This document shows positions 15,003 to 23,022 of a stretch of 33,652 bases of DNA, piece by piece. Every line of letters begins with the position of its first letter. The stretch's first letter is position 1. This DNA comes from Bacteroides sp. 43_108. GTDB lineage: Bacteria; Bacteroidota; Bacteroidia; Bacteroidales; Bacteroidaceae. The position numbers and the translations under genes were made by a program. Location of the stretch: positions 1 to 33,652 of the forward strand of contig MNQS01000105.1 in the NCBI GenBank assembly GCA_001915545.1. The letters are read 5' to 3'. The notes under the pieces were generated by a model, which worked only from the letters and a program-made list of their open reading frames with translations, did no database searches and was not told the DNA's origin.

Positions 15003-15401
15003 TCATTGTCTGTCTTCCGCGTTGTCTGCTGCGGGAGTGGCCCTTATATAGTCCCCGTTCGGCGAGAAGGTCAGGATGTCCGTTTCCTCATTGTACGCCA
15101 CATCTATGCGGAATCCGGTATTCATAAACAGGTTTCCGTTGTCTTCCATCTGCAGCAGATAGGTTTCCGGCTTCAGCTTGCGGCTTATGCCGCTGCGTTT
15201 GAATACGGTCACCTTGTACGCATTTCCTTCCTTGTAGATGAGCAGGTCGGGTTTGCTTTCCACGCTTTCCCAGTTACCGCAGATGCTTTCGCGCACGTCC
15301 TTGTCCTGTTCCATGTCACATGCCTGCATCACCAGTGATGCAAGTCCTATCAGACCGCCGCAAAGCAGTCTGAGCTGGGATTTTGTAATCTGAATGTCCA
15401 T
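15003..15401 (-). CDS. DUF3876-type lipoprotein in the tra operon
   Basis: The 132-residue protein has an N-terminal hydrophobic stretch (LRLLCGGLIGLASLVMQACD) with a possible lipobox (SLVMQAC), so it is probably an envelope lipoprotein. The mature region (ICGNWESVESKPDLLIYKEG, LFMNTGFRIDVAYNEETDIL) matches DUF3876 proteins encoded between traG and traI in Bacteroides ICEs. It may be what CTnDOT annotation calls TraH, but I am not sure. The function is unknown; a lipocalin-like beta fold is a guess from its strand pattern. Confidence 0.7.
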   Translation of the reverse strand: MDIQITKSQLRLLCGGLIGLASLVMQACDMEQDKDVRESICGNWESVESKPDLLIYKEGNAYKVTVFKRSGISRKLKPETYLLQMEDNGNLFMNTGFRIDVAYNEETDILTFSPNGDYIRATPAADNAEDRQ

Positions 15402-15452
15402 ACTTTTTCTTTTTTTGATGTTACTGTTGTTTTCTTTGTTATTTGCTCCGGT

Positions 15453-16103
15453 TCAGAAGCCCATTCTCCTGCTTTTCGGCCTGCAAGGGCGGATACCCGG
15501 TGCGGGGCGGTCCGGATTTTCCTTCCTTGGCTGTACAGCCTGTTTCTCCTTCGGCTTGCCGAACAGCTCGTCCGCGTCCGACCTTCTGCCCGTCATTCTC
15601 GAAAAGCGGCTGTCCAGTTCCCTGTATGCCTGTTCCACCTGCCTGAGAATGGTTTCGCGGGGAGCCTTGCGGTCGATTCCGTATTTGTCAAAGAAGCCGG
15701 GGTTGTAATGTACCGGGTCGTCATAATCTTTCCTTACGGTCATGCCTCCGAGCAGCAGAAGTTCCTTGTAAAGTCCTTCGATATACACTCTCGAAGGACT
15801 GCCGCAGATGCTTTCGTATGCCTTTTCCACTGCACGGGTAAGTCTTCCGCCGACTTTTCCGGCATCCGGGACTTCCCCTTTCTGTCTTTTCTCGCTGTAC
15901 TGCCTGCCGTCCATTTCCTCAAGTTTCTTATACAGCCGGTAGTCTTCCGAAAAGCCGTACTGTTTCTGGATGTCTTCCGGTATGTCGGCACCGTATATGA
16001 GGAACTCCTTGAGCCGGGTGGCATGTCTTTCCGTTTCCTGCCTTTTCTGTTCGGCTCTCATGTATGCGTTGTCCATATCCATATTGTCAGTTTTTTTATT
16101 CAT
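15453..16103 (-). CDS. conserved tra-operon protein of unknown function
   Basis: The 216-residue soluble protein is highly charged with no signal peptide or membrane segment. The N-terminus (MRAEQKRQETERHATRLKEF) is likely a coiled coil. The centre has IYGADIPEDIQKQYGFSEDY and VRKDYDDPVHYNPGFFDKYG. The C-terminus is basic and Pro-rich. It lies 16 bp after traG and 51 bp before the DUF3876 gene, so it is co-transcribed with the channel genes and is probably cytoplasmic. I do not recognise a family beyond its recurrence at this place in ICEs. Confidence 0.6.
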   Translation of the reverse strand: MNKKTDNMDMDNAYMRAEQKRQETERHATRLKEFLIYGADIPEDIQKQYGFSEDYRLYKKLEEMDGRQYSEKRQKGEVPDAGKVGGRLTRAVEKAYESICGSPSRVYIEGLYKELLLLGGMTVRKDYDDPVHYNPGFFDKYGIDRKAPRETILRQVEQAYRELDSRFSRMTGRRSDADELFGKPKEKQAVQPRKENPDRPAPGIRPCRPKSRRMGF

Positions 16104-16119
16104 GAATCTTTTTCATTTT

Positions 16120-18630
16120 TCAGCCTTTCCGTTCTTCTCGCCTTCTTTCCGCAAGCTGCCGGATGGCTCCCTCTATGTCACCGCCCAGTTTTTCCGCCAG
16201 GCGGTAAACCTCCGTCTTTTCCGATTCTTCCGTCGTATAAGCCAGATATTCCTCCGGACTCACTTCCGTGGCATAGACTGCCGACTGCGTACCGCCAAGC
16301 CCTATCCATACCTCCTTGTAGAGCCGCGACGGATTGTTGGCCATGTTGATGGAAAGAATCTGCGACTTCTCCTTTTCCGTCAGTCCGAGCAGGGTCTGTA
16401 TCTGGTCGAACTTGTTCATGTACTTCCTCTGGTCAAGCAGTATCTTGCAGTCGGAATTGTTGATGATGCTCTCCTTGACCACGGGCGATGAGATGATGTC
16501 GTCCACTTCCTGCGTGACGACAATCGCCTCGCCGAAATACTTTCTCACCGTCTTGTACATGTAGCGGAGATATTCCGCCATGTTCGCCGACGAGAGTGCT
16601 TTCCAGGCTTCTTCCACAATCAGCTGTTTTCTCACTCCCTTCAGGCGGCGCATCTTGTTGATGAACGCCTCCATGATGATGATGGTCACCACCGGGAACA
16701 GTTCGCGGTTTTCCTTTATGGAATCAATCTCGAACACGATGAACCGCTTGTTCAGCAGGTCGATGTTTTCCTCCGAGTTCAGCAGGAAGTCATAGCGTCC
16801 GCCCCTGTAGTATTGCCTCATGGTGGTCAGCATGTTGTCAATGTTGAAGTCCGACTTCTCTACCTTGATTTCACGTCCGGCCAGTTCACGGCGGTAGTCA
16901 TCGCGCATGTATTCGTAAAAGGTGTTGAACGAGGGGACGATGCTCCGGTCTGCCTTGATACGCTCTATGTAGGCGTTCACGGCGCTGCCCAGCTCTCCGC
17001 TTTCGGTCTTTGATACTTTGTCGTCCTCCGATTTCCAGATGGTCAGCAGCAGGGTCTTGATGCTGTCCTTCTTCTCCACGTCAAACACATAGTCGTCGGT
17101 ATAGAACGGATTGAACGAAATGGGCTTTTCTTCCGTGTAGGTATAATACACGCCGTCTTCGCCGTGTGTCTTGCGCCGGATCATTTCGCACAATCCCTGA
17201 TACGAGTTTCCCGTATCCACAAGGACAACGTGCGTTCCCTGTTCATAATACTGCCGGACAAGATGGTTCATGAAGAACGACTTGCCGCTGCCGCTCGGTC
17301 CCAGTACGAACTTGTTGCGGTTGGTCGTGATGCCGCGTTTCATCGGAAGGTCGGAAATGTCGATGTGCAGCGGCTTTCCCGTCAGACGGTCCACCATCTT
17401 TATGCCGAAAGGCGAAAGCGAGCTGCGGTAGTTGGTCTCTTCCGTAAAGAAGCATACCGCCTGTTCGGTGAAGGTGTAGAAGCTCTCTTCGGCAGGGAAA
17501 TCAGCGGCATTGCCGGGTATGGCCGCCCAGAACAGGGTCGGACAGTCAACGGTGTTGTGCCGGGGCATACACTCCATGCTTGCCAGCTGGCTGCCCACAT
17601 CATTTTTGATGTGCCGGAGTTCCTCCGCATCATCGCTCCACGCCATGACATTGAAATGTGCGCGTACCGAGGTCAGCCCGTAGGAATGGGCTTCGTTCAG
17701 GTACTGGTCTATCCATTCACGGTTGATGCTGTTGCTCCTTGAATAGCGGGACAGGGATTGCATGTTGCGGGCGGACTTCTCGAACTTACGCAGGTTCTCC
17801 TCGCTGTTGTCCAGTATCACATACTGGTTATAGACATGGTTGCAGGGAAGCAGCAGTCCCACGGGACTGGCAAACGAAAGACGGCAGTCCGAGCGGTCGG
17901 TGGAAAGACGCTCATAGCGGCTGTCGGTAGCCACCTTGCCGGGCAGGTCCTCCGTGTCGGAAAGCGTGTGCAGGCACAGGTAATTGTCACCGATACGCAT
18001 CCCCTTTGCCGAAAGGTCGATGTCCTGCAGGGCGACGTCGTTTTCAGACATCAGCGAAAAATAGCGTTCCAACAGTCCCTTCCTGTCGTCTGTGCCGACT
18101 ATCTCATCCGTACCGAGCCGGCGCAGTCGGACAAAGCCGCTGTCGTTCATGATACGGGCGAACTGTTCCGTTGCCTCCAGAAACTTTTCCGATGTTTCCC
18201 TGTCCAGTTCCTTCGGGATGATGTGCCCCCTGCACAGCGTGCTGAAGTTGCTCTGCATCCGGTTGCGTTCCCTGGTCGTTTTCGTCAGGTACAGGTAGCA
18301 GGTGTGGCGCAGATAGGGTCGCTCGTTGAAATGACGCTCGAAGCTGCGCGAGAGGAAGCTCATGTCCTCCTTTTGCAGTTCCGGTCTGTACGTCTCACGG
18401 ATGAACCAGTCCTGCTTGTGGACGATGGAGAAGTCTGGCAGCACCTTGATGGCCTTGCACCAGCACCCGTGTATCGCCTCGTACTCCGCACCCGTGACCG
18501 TGTAAAGCTCCGGCAGTTCGACTTCGTAGGCGACCGTCAGGTCGGCATCCTTTGATACGATGCAGCCGTGTTCCACTGCAAGCAGGGGGAACTTGTTTTC
18601 CAGTGTAGTTATTCTTGATACGTTTCTCAT
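16120..18630 (-). CDS. traG: TraG, VirB4-like conjugation ATPase
   Basis: At 836 residues this is the largest tra protein. The N-terminal 400 residues form the VirB4/CagE-type region (VDCPTLFWAAIPGNAADFPA). A Walker A motif (GPSGSGKSFFMN) lies at about residue 443 and Walker B (KQLIVEEAWKAL) at about 670, followed by TQEVDDII and the C-terminal ATPase motifs. The enzyme hydrolyses ATP to drive channel assembly and substrate movement at the inner membrane. The start overlaps the traF stop by 4 bp (ATGA). The reading frame is intact across its length. Confidence 0.92.
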   Translation of the reverse strand: MRNVSRITTLENKFPLLAVEHGCIVSKDADLTVAYEVELPELYTVTGAEYEAIHGCWCKAIKVLPDFSIVHKQDWFIRETYRPELQKEDMSFLSRSFERHFNERPYLRHTCYLYLTKTTRERNRMQSNFSTLCRGHIIPKELDRETSEKFLEATEQFARIMNDSGFVRLRRLGTDEIVGTDDRKGLLERYFSLMSENDVALQDIDLSAKGMRIGDNYLCLHTLSDTEDLPGKVATDSRYERLSTDRSDCRLSFASPVGLLLPCNHVYNQYVILDNSEENLRKFEKSARNMQSLSRYSRSNSINREWIDQYLNEAHSYGLTSVRAHFNVMAWSDDAEELRHIKNDVGSQLASMECMPRHNTVDCPTLFWAAIPGNAADFPAEESFYTFTEQAVCFFTEETNYRSSLSPFGIKMVDRLTGKPLHIDISDLPMKRGITTNRNKFVLGPSGSGKSFFMNHLVRQYYEQGTHVVLVDTGNSYQGLCEMIRRKTHGEDGVYYTYTEEKPISFNPFYTDDYVFDVEKKDSIKTLLLTIWKSEDDKVSKTESGELGSAVNAYIERIKADRSIVPSFNTFYEYMRDDYRRELAGREIKVEKSDFNIDNMLTTMRQYYRGGRYDFLLNSEENIDLLNKRFIVFEIDSIKENRELFPVVTIIIMEAFINKMRRLKGVRKQLIVEEAWKALSSANMAEYLRYMYKTVRKYFGEAIVVTQEVDDIISSPVVKESIINNSDCKILLDQRKYMNKFDQIQTLLGLTEKEKSQILSINMANNPSRLYKEVWIGLGGTQSAVYATEVSPEEYLAYTTEESEKTEVYRLAEKLGGDIEGAIRQLAERRREERKG

Positions 18631-18959
18631 ATTTTATCTTCCTTTCTTTTTCGTTTAAGCAGTCGGGCAATGCGCCGACGGTTGGTCAGGTAACGGGGAT
18701 GGCTTCTTGCGGCACCCAGTTTCATCAGCCCGTGTTCGCCGTACCGGGCATTCAGCGCGAAGGTCTGCCATACAAGGACGGAGGCGCCTGCCGCACCGAT
18801 GCCGATACATATCCACTGGTCGGTTCCGACCATATAGAGGATGACGAACAGGACAAAGAGGGCCAGAAGCCCGCCCACGAAGATGAACAGGTATTGTGCC
18901 TTTAGTCCCTTGAACTCAACCGAACGGCCGATACCCTTGTTGATCGGATATTCAGCCAT
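18627..18959 (-). CDS. traF: conjugative transfer protein TraF (DUF4133, VirB3-like role)
   Basis: This 110-residue membrane protein begins MAEYPINKGIGRSVEFKGLK. Two adjacent hydrophobic segments (YLFIFVGGLLALFVLFVILY and WICIGIGAAGASVLVWQTFA) are followed by a basic C-terminus (RYLTNRRRIARLLKRKRKED). This is the TraF/DUF4133 family, VirB3-like. The start at 18959 is preferred; an upstream extension would overlap traE and lacks the conserved N-terminus. It overlaps traG by 4 bp. Confidence 0.87.
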   Translation of the reverse strand: MAEYPINKGIGRSVEFKGLKAQYLFIFVGGLLALFVLFVILYMVGTDQWICIGIGAAGASVLVWQTFALNARYGEHGLMKLGAARSHPRYLTNRRRIARLLKRKRKEDKI

Positions 18960-18967
18960 ACCGTATA

Positions 18968-19285
18968 TTAAAGGAAGAATGAACGGAGGATTGTCGCCGC
19001 CACAATCAGGAAGATACACGCACCGAACCACGAAGCGGCGGTCTTGCTGGTGTCAGGATCACCGGACGAGAATTTGCCATAGACCTTTACGCCTCCTATC
19101 AGACCGACAACGGCGCCGATGGCGTATATCAGCTTCGTTCCGGGGTCAAAATAGGAAGTGACCATTGAAGTGGCCTCGTTGATGCCTGCCAGTCCGTTGT
19201 CCTGTGCGAAAGCGGATGATGCGGCAGCGATGAGAAGTGCTGCCGAAAGGATGATTTTCTTGCTGTTCTTGATGTTTCTGTTCAT
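18968..19285 (-). CDS. traE: conjugative transfer protein TraE (DUF4134, VirB2-like role)
   Basis: The 105-residue protein has a signal peptide (KIILSAALLIAAASSAFAQD) and two mature hydrophobic helices (TKLIYAIGAVVGLIGGVKVY and WFGACIFLIVAATILRSFF), the pattern of a VirB2-like pilin. It matches TraE/DUF4134 of Bacteroides ICEs. Its ATG overlaps the stop of a 19-codon frame at 19282-19341. It lies 8 bp before traF. Confidence 0.87.
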   Translation of the reverse strand: MNRNIKNSKKIILSAALLIAAASSAFAQDNGLAGINEATSMVTSYFDPGTKLIYAIGAVVGLIGGVKVYGKFSSGDPDTSKTAASWFGACIFLIVAATILRSFFL

Positions 19286-19341
19286 AAATACTTTTTGTTT
19301 GTGCCGTCAAAGGGTGGATAGTCCTTCTTCCGGCGGTTCAT
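19282..19341 (-). CDS. possible 19-residue leader peptide coupled to traE
   Basis: The short frame MNRRKKDYPPFDGTNKKYL ends in a TGA that overlaps the traE start as ATGA. It is preceded by a variant of the leader motif found before traN and traI (19352-19367), which suggests its ATG is used. It could feed ribosomes to traE, the probable major pilin. There is no homology evidence; the small size keeps this tentative. Confidence 0.35.
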   Translation of the reverse strand: MNRRKKDYPPFDGTNKKYL

Positions 19342-19351
19342 ACTGATTTTG

Positions 19352-19367
19352 TTTTTGGTTTAGTGGT
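19352..19367 (-). promoter_or_regulatory. variant of the repeated tra leader motif
   Basis: ACCACTAAACCAAAAA on the minus strand, 10 bp before the 19-codon frame upstream of traE. The rest of the traD-traE gap (19368-19459) holds only a 6-bp inverted repeat, ACGGAC/GTCCGT; I saw no TAnnTTTG box. Confidence 0.4.
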
Positions 19368-19459
19368 CTCCCTTTTGGTTCCACGGACTTGGGACTGTCC
19401 GTTCCGGCAGGCGGTTACCTTGTATCCGCTTTCCGGGGGTCGGTACTACTGTTCTTTCT

Positions 19460-20188
19460 TCATTCCTTTTTGGTTGTCGTTGCATATTTGCGGATGTCAA
19501 ACTCGTCGATGTTGTCGGGTACCAGAAACTCGACTTCCTGCTCTTTCAACCGGATTTCAATCAGTCCCTTGATACGGACACTCATTTCGGTGGAGCCTTC
19601 CATAAGCATGTCATACAGCTCCGTACCCTCCATTTCGACAAATACCTTTGCAGCCTGTTCACGTTCCGTCCGTGTCGCATCCGGATTTCGGGCGGTCTTG
19701 ACGGCCTTTTCAATCTCGTCAAAGCTGCTGCCGGAAGCCTGACGTCTGTCCGGGGTTTCCTCTTCCGGTTCACCTTCGCCGTACTCTACCTCTTCAGGAG
19801 GTATGTTGCTGAATACTTCGTCGAACTTCTCTTCCGGTACCCGTGCCGTCTTCCTTTCGGCTTCGTCGGCAAAGGTAACATCATCACTCTGCACTTCCTC
19901 GCCTTTATCCGAAGTGGCAGCTTGTGGCTTCGGTACGGTAGTCATTGTCCGGGTTACCGTCATTCTGAAACGGCTCTTGCCGATGATTTCCGGTGCCGTG
20001 GCAGTGGAGGACGCATCCGCCTCCGGGCTGCTGTCCTTTTCCTCCGCATGGAGTGACTTCCAGATGCCTGCCAGTTTCCCGAAGAAGCGGAACAGCTTCG
20101 TTTCCATGATCCGGTCATACATGAGCAGGAACACGAACCATACGTTGCAGGCGACCGATACGGTCAATAGGATTGTGGTCAGGCTCAT
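19460..20188 (-). CDS. traD: TraD-like conjugation protein (DUF4122)
   Basis: This 242-residue protein starts with one membrane anchor (TTILLTVSVACNVWFVFLLM, about 4-23), continues with a low-complexity acidic linker (PPEEVEYGEGEPEEETPDRR) and ends in a helical domain (MSVRIKGLIEIRLKEQEVEF). I assign it to the DUF4122 family that occupies the traD position in Bacteroides conjugative transposons. The function is unknown, possibly linking the DNA-processing proteins TraA-TraC to the membrane channel (inference). It is separated from traC by 84 bp and from traE by 174 bp, looser than elsewhere in the operon. Confidence 0.7.
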   Translation of the reverse strand: MSLTTILLTVSVACNVWFVFLLMYDRIMETKLFRFFGKLAGIWKSLHAEEKDSSPEADASSTATAPEIIGKSRFRMTVTRTMTTVPKPQAATSDKGEEVQSDDVTFADEAERKTARVPEEKFDEVFSNIPPEEVEYGEGEPEEETPDRRQASGSSFDEIEKAVKTARNPDATRTEREQAAKVFVEMEGTELYDMLMEGSTEMSVRIKGLIEIRLKEQEVEFLVPDNIDEFDIRKYATTTKKE

Positions 20189-20272
20189 GGGCGTTTTCCG
20201 TTGTTTATGTTGGACTTATGTTTCTCACTCGCGCATTTTCTGTTTTCCTGTCTTCTTTTCATCGTTTCATTC

Positions 20273-20629
20273 TTATGGTTGATATTCCTTTTCATAATTC
20301 TTCTCGTACAGGCTTTTTATTGCCTCGTCGGACTGCCCGAAATGCAGGGTCAGCACATGGTCGATGTAGGCCGACATCGAGAGCCGGTCATGTCCGATGA
20401 CCCGTATGATACGCCTGATACGGTTATGGTAATCACGGCGTATATATGTCATTTTCCCGTCGCGTGCCCGCATCCCGGACTCCCGGATGAACAGCCGTTC
20501 ATACTCCTTTTCGCTGTATTTGCCCCTTGCCGGTGAGGACGACACGATTTCCACGTTCGTCTGTATCCCGACGGTAATCATTCCCTTGCCGCTGTCATGC
20601 GGTCTTGCTTTTCTTTTTTTATGTTCCAT
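20273..20629 (-). CDS. traC: TraC, DUF3408 protein
   Basis: The 118-residue basic N-terminus (MEHKKRKARPHDSGKGMITV) precedes a DUF3408-like domain: MTYIRRDYHNRIRRIIRVIG and LSMSAYIDHVLTLHFGQSDE. The 'YIRRDYHNRI...YIDHVL' pattern is shared with the neighbouring traB product, so the two are probably paralogues. The fold resembles ribbon-helix-helix DNA-binding proteins, suggesting a ParB-like or operator-binding partner for TraA (inference). It lies 12 bp after traB. Confidence 0.75.
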   Translation of the reverse strand: MEHKKRKARPHDSGKGMITVGIQTNVEIVSSSPARGKYSEKEYERLFIRESGMRARDGKMTYIRRDYHNRIRRIIRVIGHDRLSMSAYIDHVLTLHFGQSDEAIKSLYEKNYEKEYQP

Positions 20630-20641
20630 TGTCGTTGATTT

Positions 20642-21070
20642 TTAGATTAAATCTTCTCTTTGTTTCTTGTACAGTTCGTTGATCTGTTCCTTGTGCTGTT
20701 CCAGATGTTGCCGCAGTACGGTGTCCACGTAGCCGCCGACAGTTATCTCACGTCCGGCAATGTCATTCACGATTTTCAGAATCTTGCTGTGTACGTCGCG
20801 GCTGATATAGACACACTGGCGGGTTTTCAGCTCATTGCGGCGCAGAAACATCATATAGTCTTCCTCCTGCCGTTTCCGTCGGCTGCTTTCCCTTGACGTT
20901 TTCTCCTTTGCCGCCGGCGGTTCCGTTCCGCCTGTACTTTCTTCGGCCGGAACGGCAGGAGGTTCCTGTGCAGGCCGTGTGTTGCCGTCCTGCGTGCGTC
21001 TGCCGATAGAGGCGATCAACAGTTCCTCGTCAATGTCCTCCGTATTCACTTTCCTGCTGCCCATGCTCAA
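20642..21070 (-). CDS. traB: TraB, DUF3408 protein
   Basis: The 142-residue protein has a disordered Pro/Glu-rich N-terminal half (PAVPAEESTGGTEPPAAKEK) and a C-terminal DUF3408 domain: QCVYISRDVHSKILKIVNDI and GGYVDTVLRQHLEQHKEQIN. It overlaps the traA stop by 4 bp (ATGA), so a ParA-like ATPase and this small putative DNA-binding protein are translated together, as in plasmid parA-parB pairs. The same domain is repeated in traC. Confidence 0.78.
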   Translation of the reverse strand: MSMGSRKVNTEDIDEELLIASIGRRTQDGNTRPAQEPPAVPAEESTGGTEPPAAKEKTSRESSRRKRQEEDYMMFLRRNELKTRQCVYISRDVHSKILKIVNDIAGREITVGGYVDTVLRQHLEQHKEQINELYKKQREDLI

Positions 21071-21834
21071 CGCCCGGTAATGATTTTACATATCTCTTCC
21101 GAAAACTCGCGGATGCCGCTCCCTTTCAGGAGTGACGCCTCAGTGGGGAATATGGTCGAGCGGAACACGCTTTTTCGTTCTTCCGAAAGGTCGCGTCGGA
21201 ATTTCTTGCTGTCCGGCAGGCGGGTCGAGAGTATCGAAAGTCCCATGTCCGCTATGACGTCCTCATAAACATCATACAGCCCGTTCTTCTCCCTGCCGTC
21301 CACCATCGTCCAGAACAGGTACAGTCCTTTGGTTTTCGACCGCCCCGTCGTCATGAGGTTGTTACGGAACATAGCGGCGAATTGCAGCGTGCTTTCCACG
21401 ACAAAGCGGTCGGCGCTCATGGGGGCGAAGATATAGTCCATTTGCGACAGGGTTTTCACCACGCCGTTGCTTTTGAGCGTTCCCGGCATGTCAAAAAACA
21501 CGATGTCCGGCTTGACCGCTTCCCCGCTTATCAGCTTTTCCGCGTCATCAAGGGCGTTTACCGCATCGCTGGCAATGACCGGGTAGGCATTCCTTTTCAG
21601 CTTGCGGAAATGCTCGCAGGCGAGTGCCTTGAAGTACCGGCTCTCGTCAATCAGTTTTGTTTCGCGCTCACGGAGTCCGTAGATGCTGTGCTGCGGGGCA
21701 TCGCAGTCTATCACGGCTACATTGTAACCTTTCACGTTGTGGAGATAGTTGGCGGCAAGCGCCGTAATGGTGGATTTTCCGATACCGCCTTTCTGTGTTG
21801 CGAATGCAACGAAGATTTCATTACTCATTGTCAT
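21067..21834 (-). CDS. traA: TraA, ParA-family ATPase
   Basis: This 255-residue P-loop ATPase has a deviant Walker A at residues 15-22 (KGGIGKST), followed by VAVIDCDAPQHSIYGL (Walker A') and DIVFFDMPGTLKSNGVV (Walker B region). ParA proteins polymerise or form gradients on DNA to position plasmids; in Bacteroides ICEs TraA opens the transfer operon. Starts at 21834 (MTMSNE) or 21828 (MSNE) are possible. Upstream lies a repeat-rich region with no good -7 box, in keeping with CTnDOT, where tra transcription needs activators. Confidence 0.87.
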   Translation of the reverse strand: MTMSNEIFVAFATQKGGIGKSTITALAANYLHNVKGYNVAVIDCDAPQHSIYGLRERETKLIDESRYFKALACEHFRKLKRNAYPVIASDAVNALDDAEKLISGEAVKPDIVFFDMPGTLKSNGVVKTLSQMDYIFAPMSADRFVVESTLQFAAMFRNNLMTTGRSKTKGLYLFWTMVDGREKNGLYDVYEDVIADMGLSILSTRLPDSKKFRRDLSEERKSVFRSTIFPTEASLLKGSGIREFSEEICKIITGR

Positions 21835-21902
21835 AGATATTTAAGTTATTGATAAAATGATTTGTTGTTTCCATACAGAACCGGTGATTTCCGTTTCCGC
21901 TT

Positions 21903-22081
21903 CAATGAATCTGCAAACAGGCGGTTCATCACGTATCCGGTTCATTGGTGAAACAATGTTTCGGATAATTGGTGACTGACGACAGTACGTCATGAAATCA
22001 TTGAATCTGTAAGTCACCGGGTCATTGAATATGCAGTTATCCGCTGAACCGGATAACCGTTTCGGCAAATGTTTGCCGGTT
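21903..22081. promoter_or_regulatory. repeat and palindrome cluster upstream of traA (tra control region)
   Basis: Three copies of CA(A/T)TGAAT(C/A)TG(C/T)A lie at 21903-21915, 21999-22011 and 22023-22035. Palindromes include GAAAC/GTTTC (21950-21962), TGACG/CGTCA (near 21977-21992), an 8-bp pair GTTATCCG/CGGATAAC (22036-22043, 22050-22057) and a 7-bp pair CGGCAAA/TTTGCCG (22063-22078). This density of short symmetric sites in front of a ParA-type operon suggests operators, binding sites for tra activators, or a centromere-like site. Confidence 0.6.
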
Positions 22082-22265
22082 TGAATTTTCGGGTATTGGA
22101 TGATGTCATTTCTCATATCTTCAAATCACTGTTTTTTTGAATCACGATGCAAATAAACATGGAAATAATGGAAGTTGTATCACTTCCCGGACAACTGGCA
22201 GCATGTTGCGCCGATAGGCAGCGATTGGCTTACTTAATATACTATTCCACAACTGTTTATCACCG

Positions 22266-22273
22266 TAACTTTG
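22266..22273 (+). promoter_or_regulatory. candidate -7 box for the mob operon
   Basis: TAACTTTG fits the Bacteroidetes -7 consensus TAnnTTTG exactly; no convincing -33 TTTG lies 19-21 bp upstream. It would give a leader of roughly 255 nt before mobA containing the hairpin series at 22334-22468. Confidence 0.5.
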
Positions 22274-22333
22274 CCCCCGAACGGCAGAGTTTCCCGCTAC
22301 GGGCGAAGCCGTGGGTCTGAAGGTTTCCTTTCC

Positions 22334-22468
22334 AATCCGTCCCCGACGGATTTTTGTTGGCTCCAGCCAACAGCAAGATGTCTTTTCAGCGGCTCAAAAT
22401 GATTTGAGCATCCCTGAAAAGCACTTGCCCTTGCAGGGGGCGGGCTTCCTCTCCGAAGTCGGGAAGCC
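22334..22468 (+). other. series of four hairpins before mobA (candidate oriT or structured leader)
   Basis: AATCCGTC/GACGGATT (22334-22341, 22345-22352, then TTT), GTTGGCT/AGCCAAC (22356-22362, 22365-22371), a nested hairpin CTTTTCAG/CTGAAAAG enclosing GCTCAAA/TTTGAGC (22382-22421), and GGCTTCC/GGAAGCC (22443-22449, 22462-22468). Relaxase genes usually lie next to their oriT, and oriTs are rich in such repeats, so this is the best oriT candidate in the window. The first hairpin with its short T-run could instead be an attenuator. Confidence 0.5.
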
Positions 22469-22536
22469 TGAAAAACCTGCGGTGGAGTGTCCCCAAGGCG
22501 GGGCTTGTGCCGTGTAACCGCTAAATCCTAAGTAAT

Positions 22537-23022
22537 ATGATTGAGAAAAAGAAGAACAGTCCGCCGAAAAAGGGCGGAAAGACCGGGAGAAATCCCAAAA
22601 TCGACCCGGCGGTGTACCGCTACACCGTCCGTTTCAACGAGGTGGAGCACAACCGTTTCCTCGCCATGTTCGAGAAATCGGGTGTCTATGCCAGATCCGT
22701 ATTCCTCAAGGAACACTTCTTCGGAAGACCGTTCAAGGTGCTGAAAGTGGACAAGACTCTGGTGGAATATTGCACCAGACTGTCCGATTTTCATGCCCAG
22801 TTCCGGGCAGTGGGAACCAATTACAATCAGGTGGTCAAGGAACTGAGGATGCACTTTTCCGAGAAGAAGGCGATGGCTCTGCTCTTCCGGTTGGAGCAGG
22901 ACACCATCGAACTTGTGAAGCTGAGCCGTCAGATTGTAGGGCTTTCTGAGGAACTGAAAGAATGGGCGGCGAAGAATGCCGTCATGGAAACGGGATTGGA
23001 GAACGACAAGAATCAGGGGTGA
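22537..23022 (+). CDS. mobA: MobA, relaxosome accessory DNA-binding protein (MobC-family)
   Basis: The 161-residue basic protein starts with a Lys-rich tail (MIEKKKNSPPKKGGKTGRNP), then a ribbon-helix-helix-like segment (YRYTVRFNEVEHNRFLAMFE) and the GTNYNQVVKEL motif typical of the MobC mobilisation family. In Bacteroides ICE naming it is MobA: it binds oriT and helps the relaxase open the DNA. Its stop overlaps the mobB start (TGATG), so relaxase and accessory protein are made together. Confidence 0.85.
   Translation: MIEKKKNSPPKKGGKTGRNPKIDPAVYRYTVRFNEVEHNRFLAMFEKSGVYARSVFLKEHFFGRPFKVLKVDKTLVEYCTRLSDFHAQFRAVGTNYNQVVKELRMHFSEKKAMALLFRLEQDTIELVKLSRQIVGLSEELKEWAAKNAVMETGLENDKNQG

Noticed and set aside
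21903..22081. CRISPR array
   Set aside because: Repeats are short, imperfect and irregularly spaced, with no cas genes in the window.
21841..22116. 91-codon minus-strand frame directly upstream of traA
   Set aside because: It covers the repeat and palindrome cluster, shows no domain, signal or good ribosome binding site, and its sequence follows the DNA repeats. It is more likely control DNA, though a short conserved protein cannot be fully excluded.
22311..22517. 68-codon plus-strand frame before mobA
   Set aside because: It lies over the four-hairpin region, its residue order reflects the inverted repeats, and no A-rich start site precedes it.
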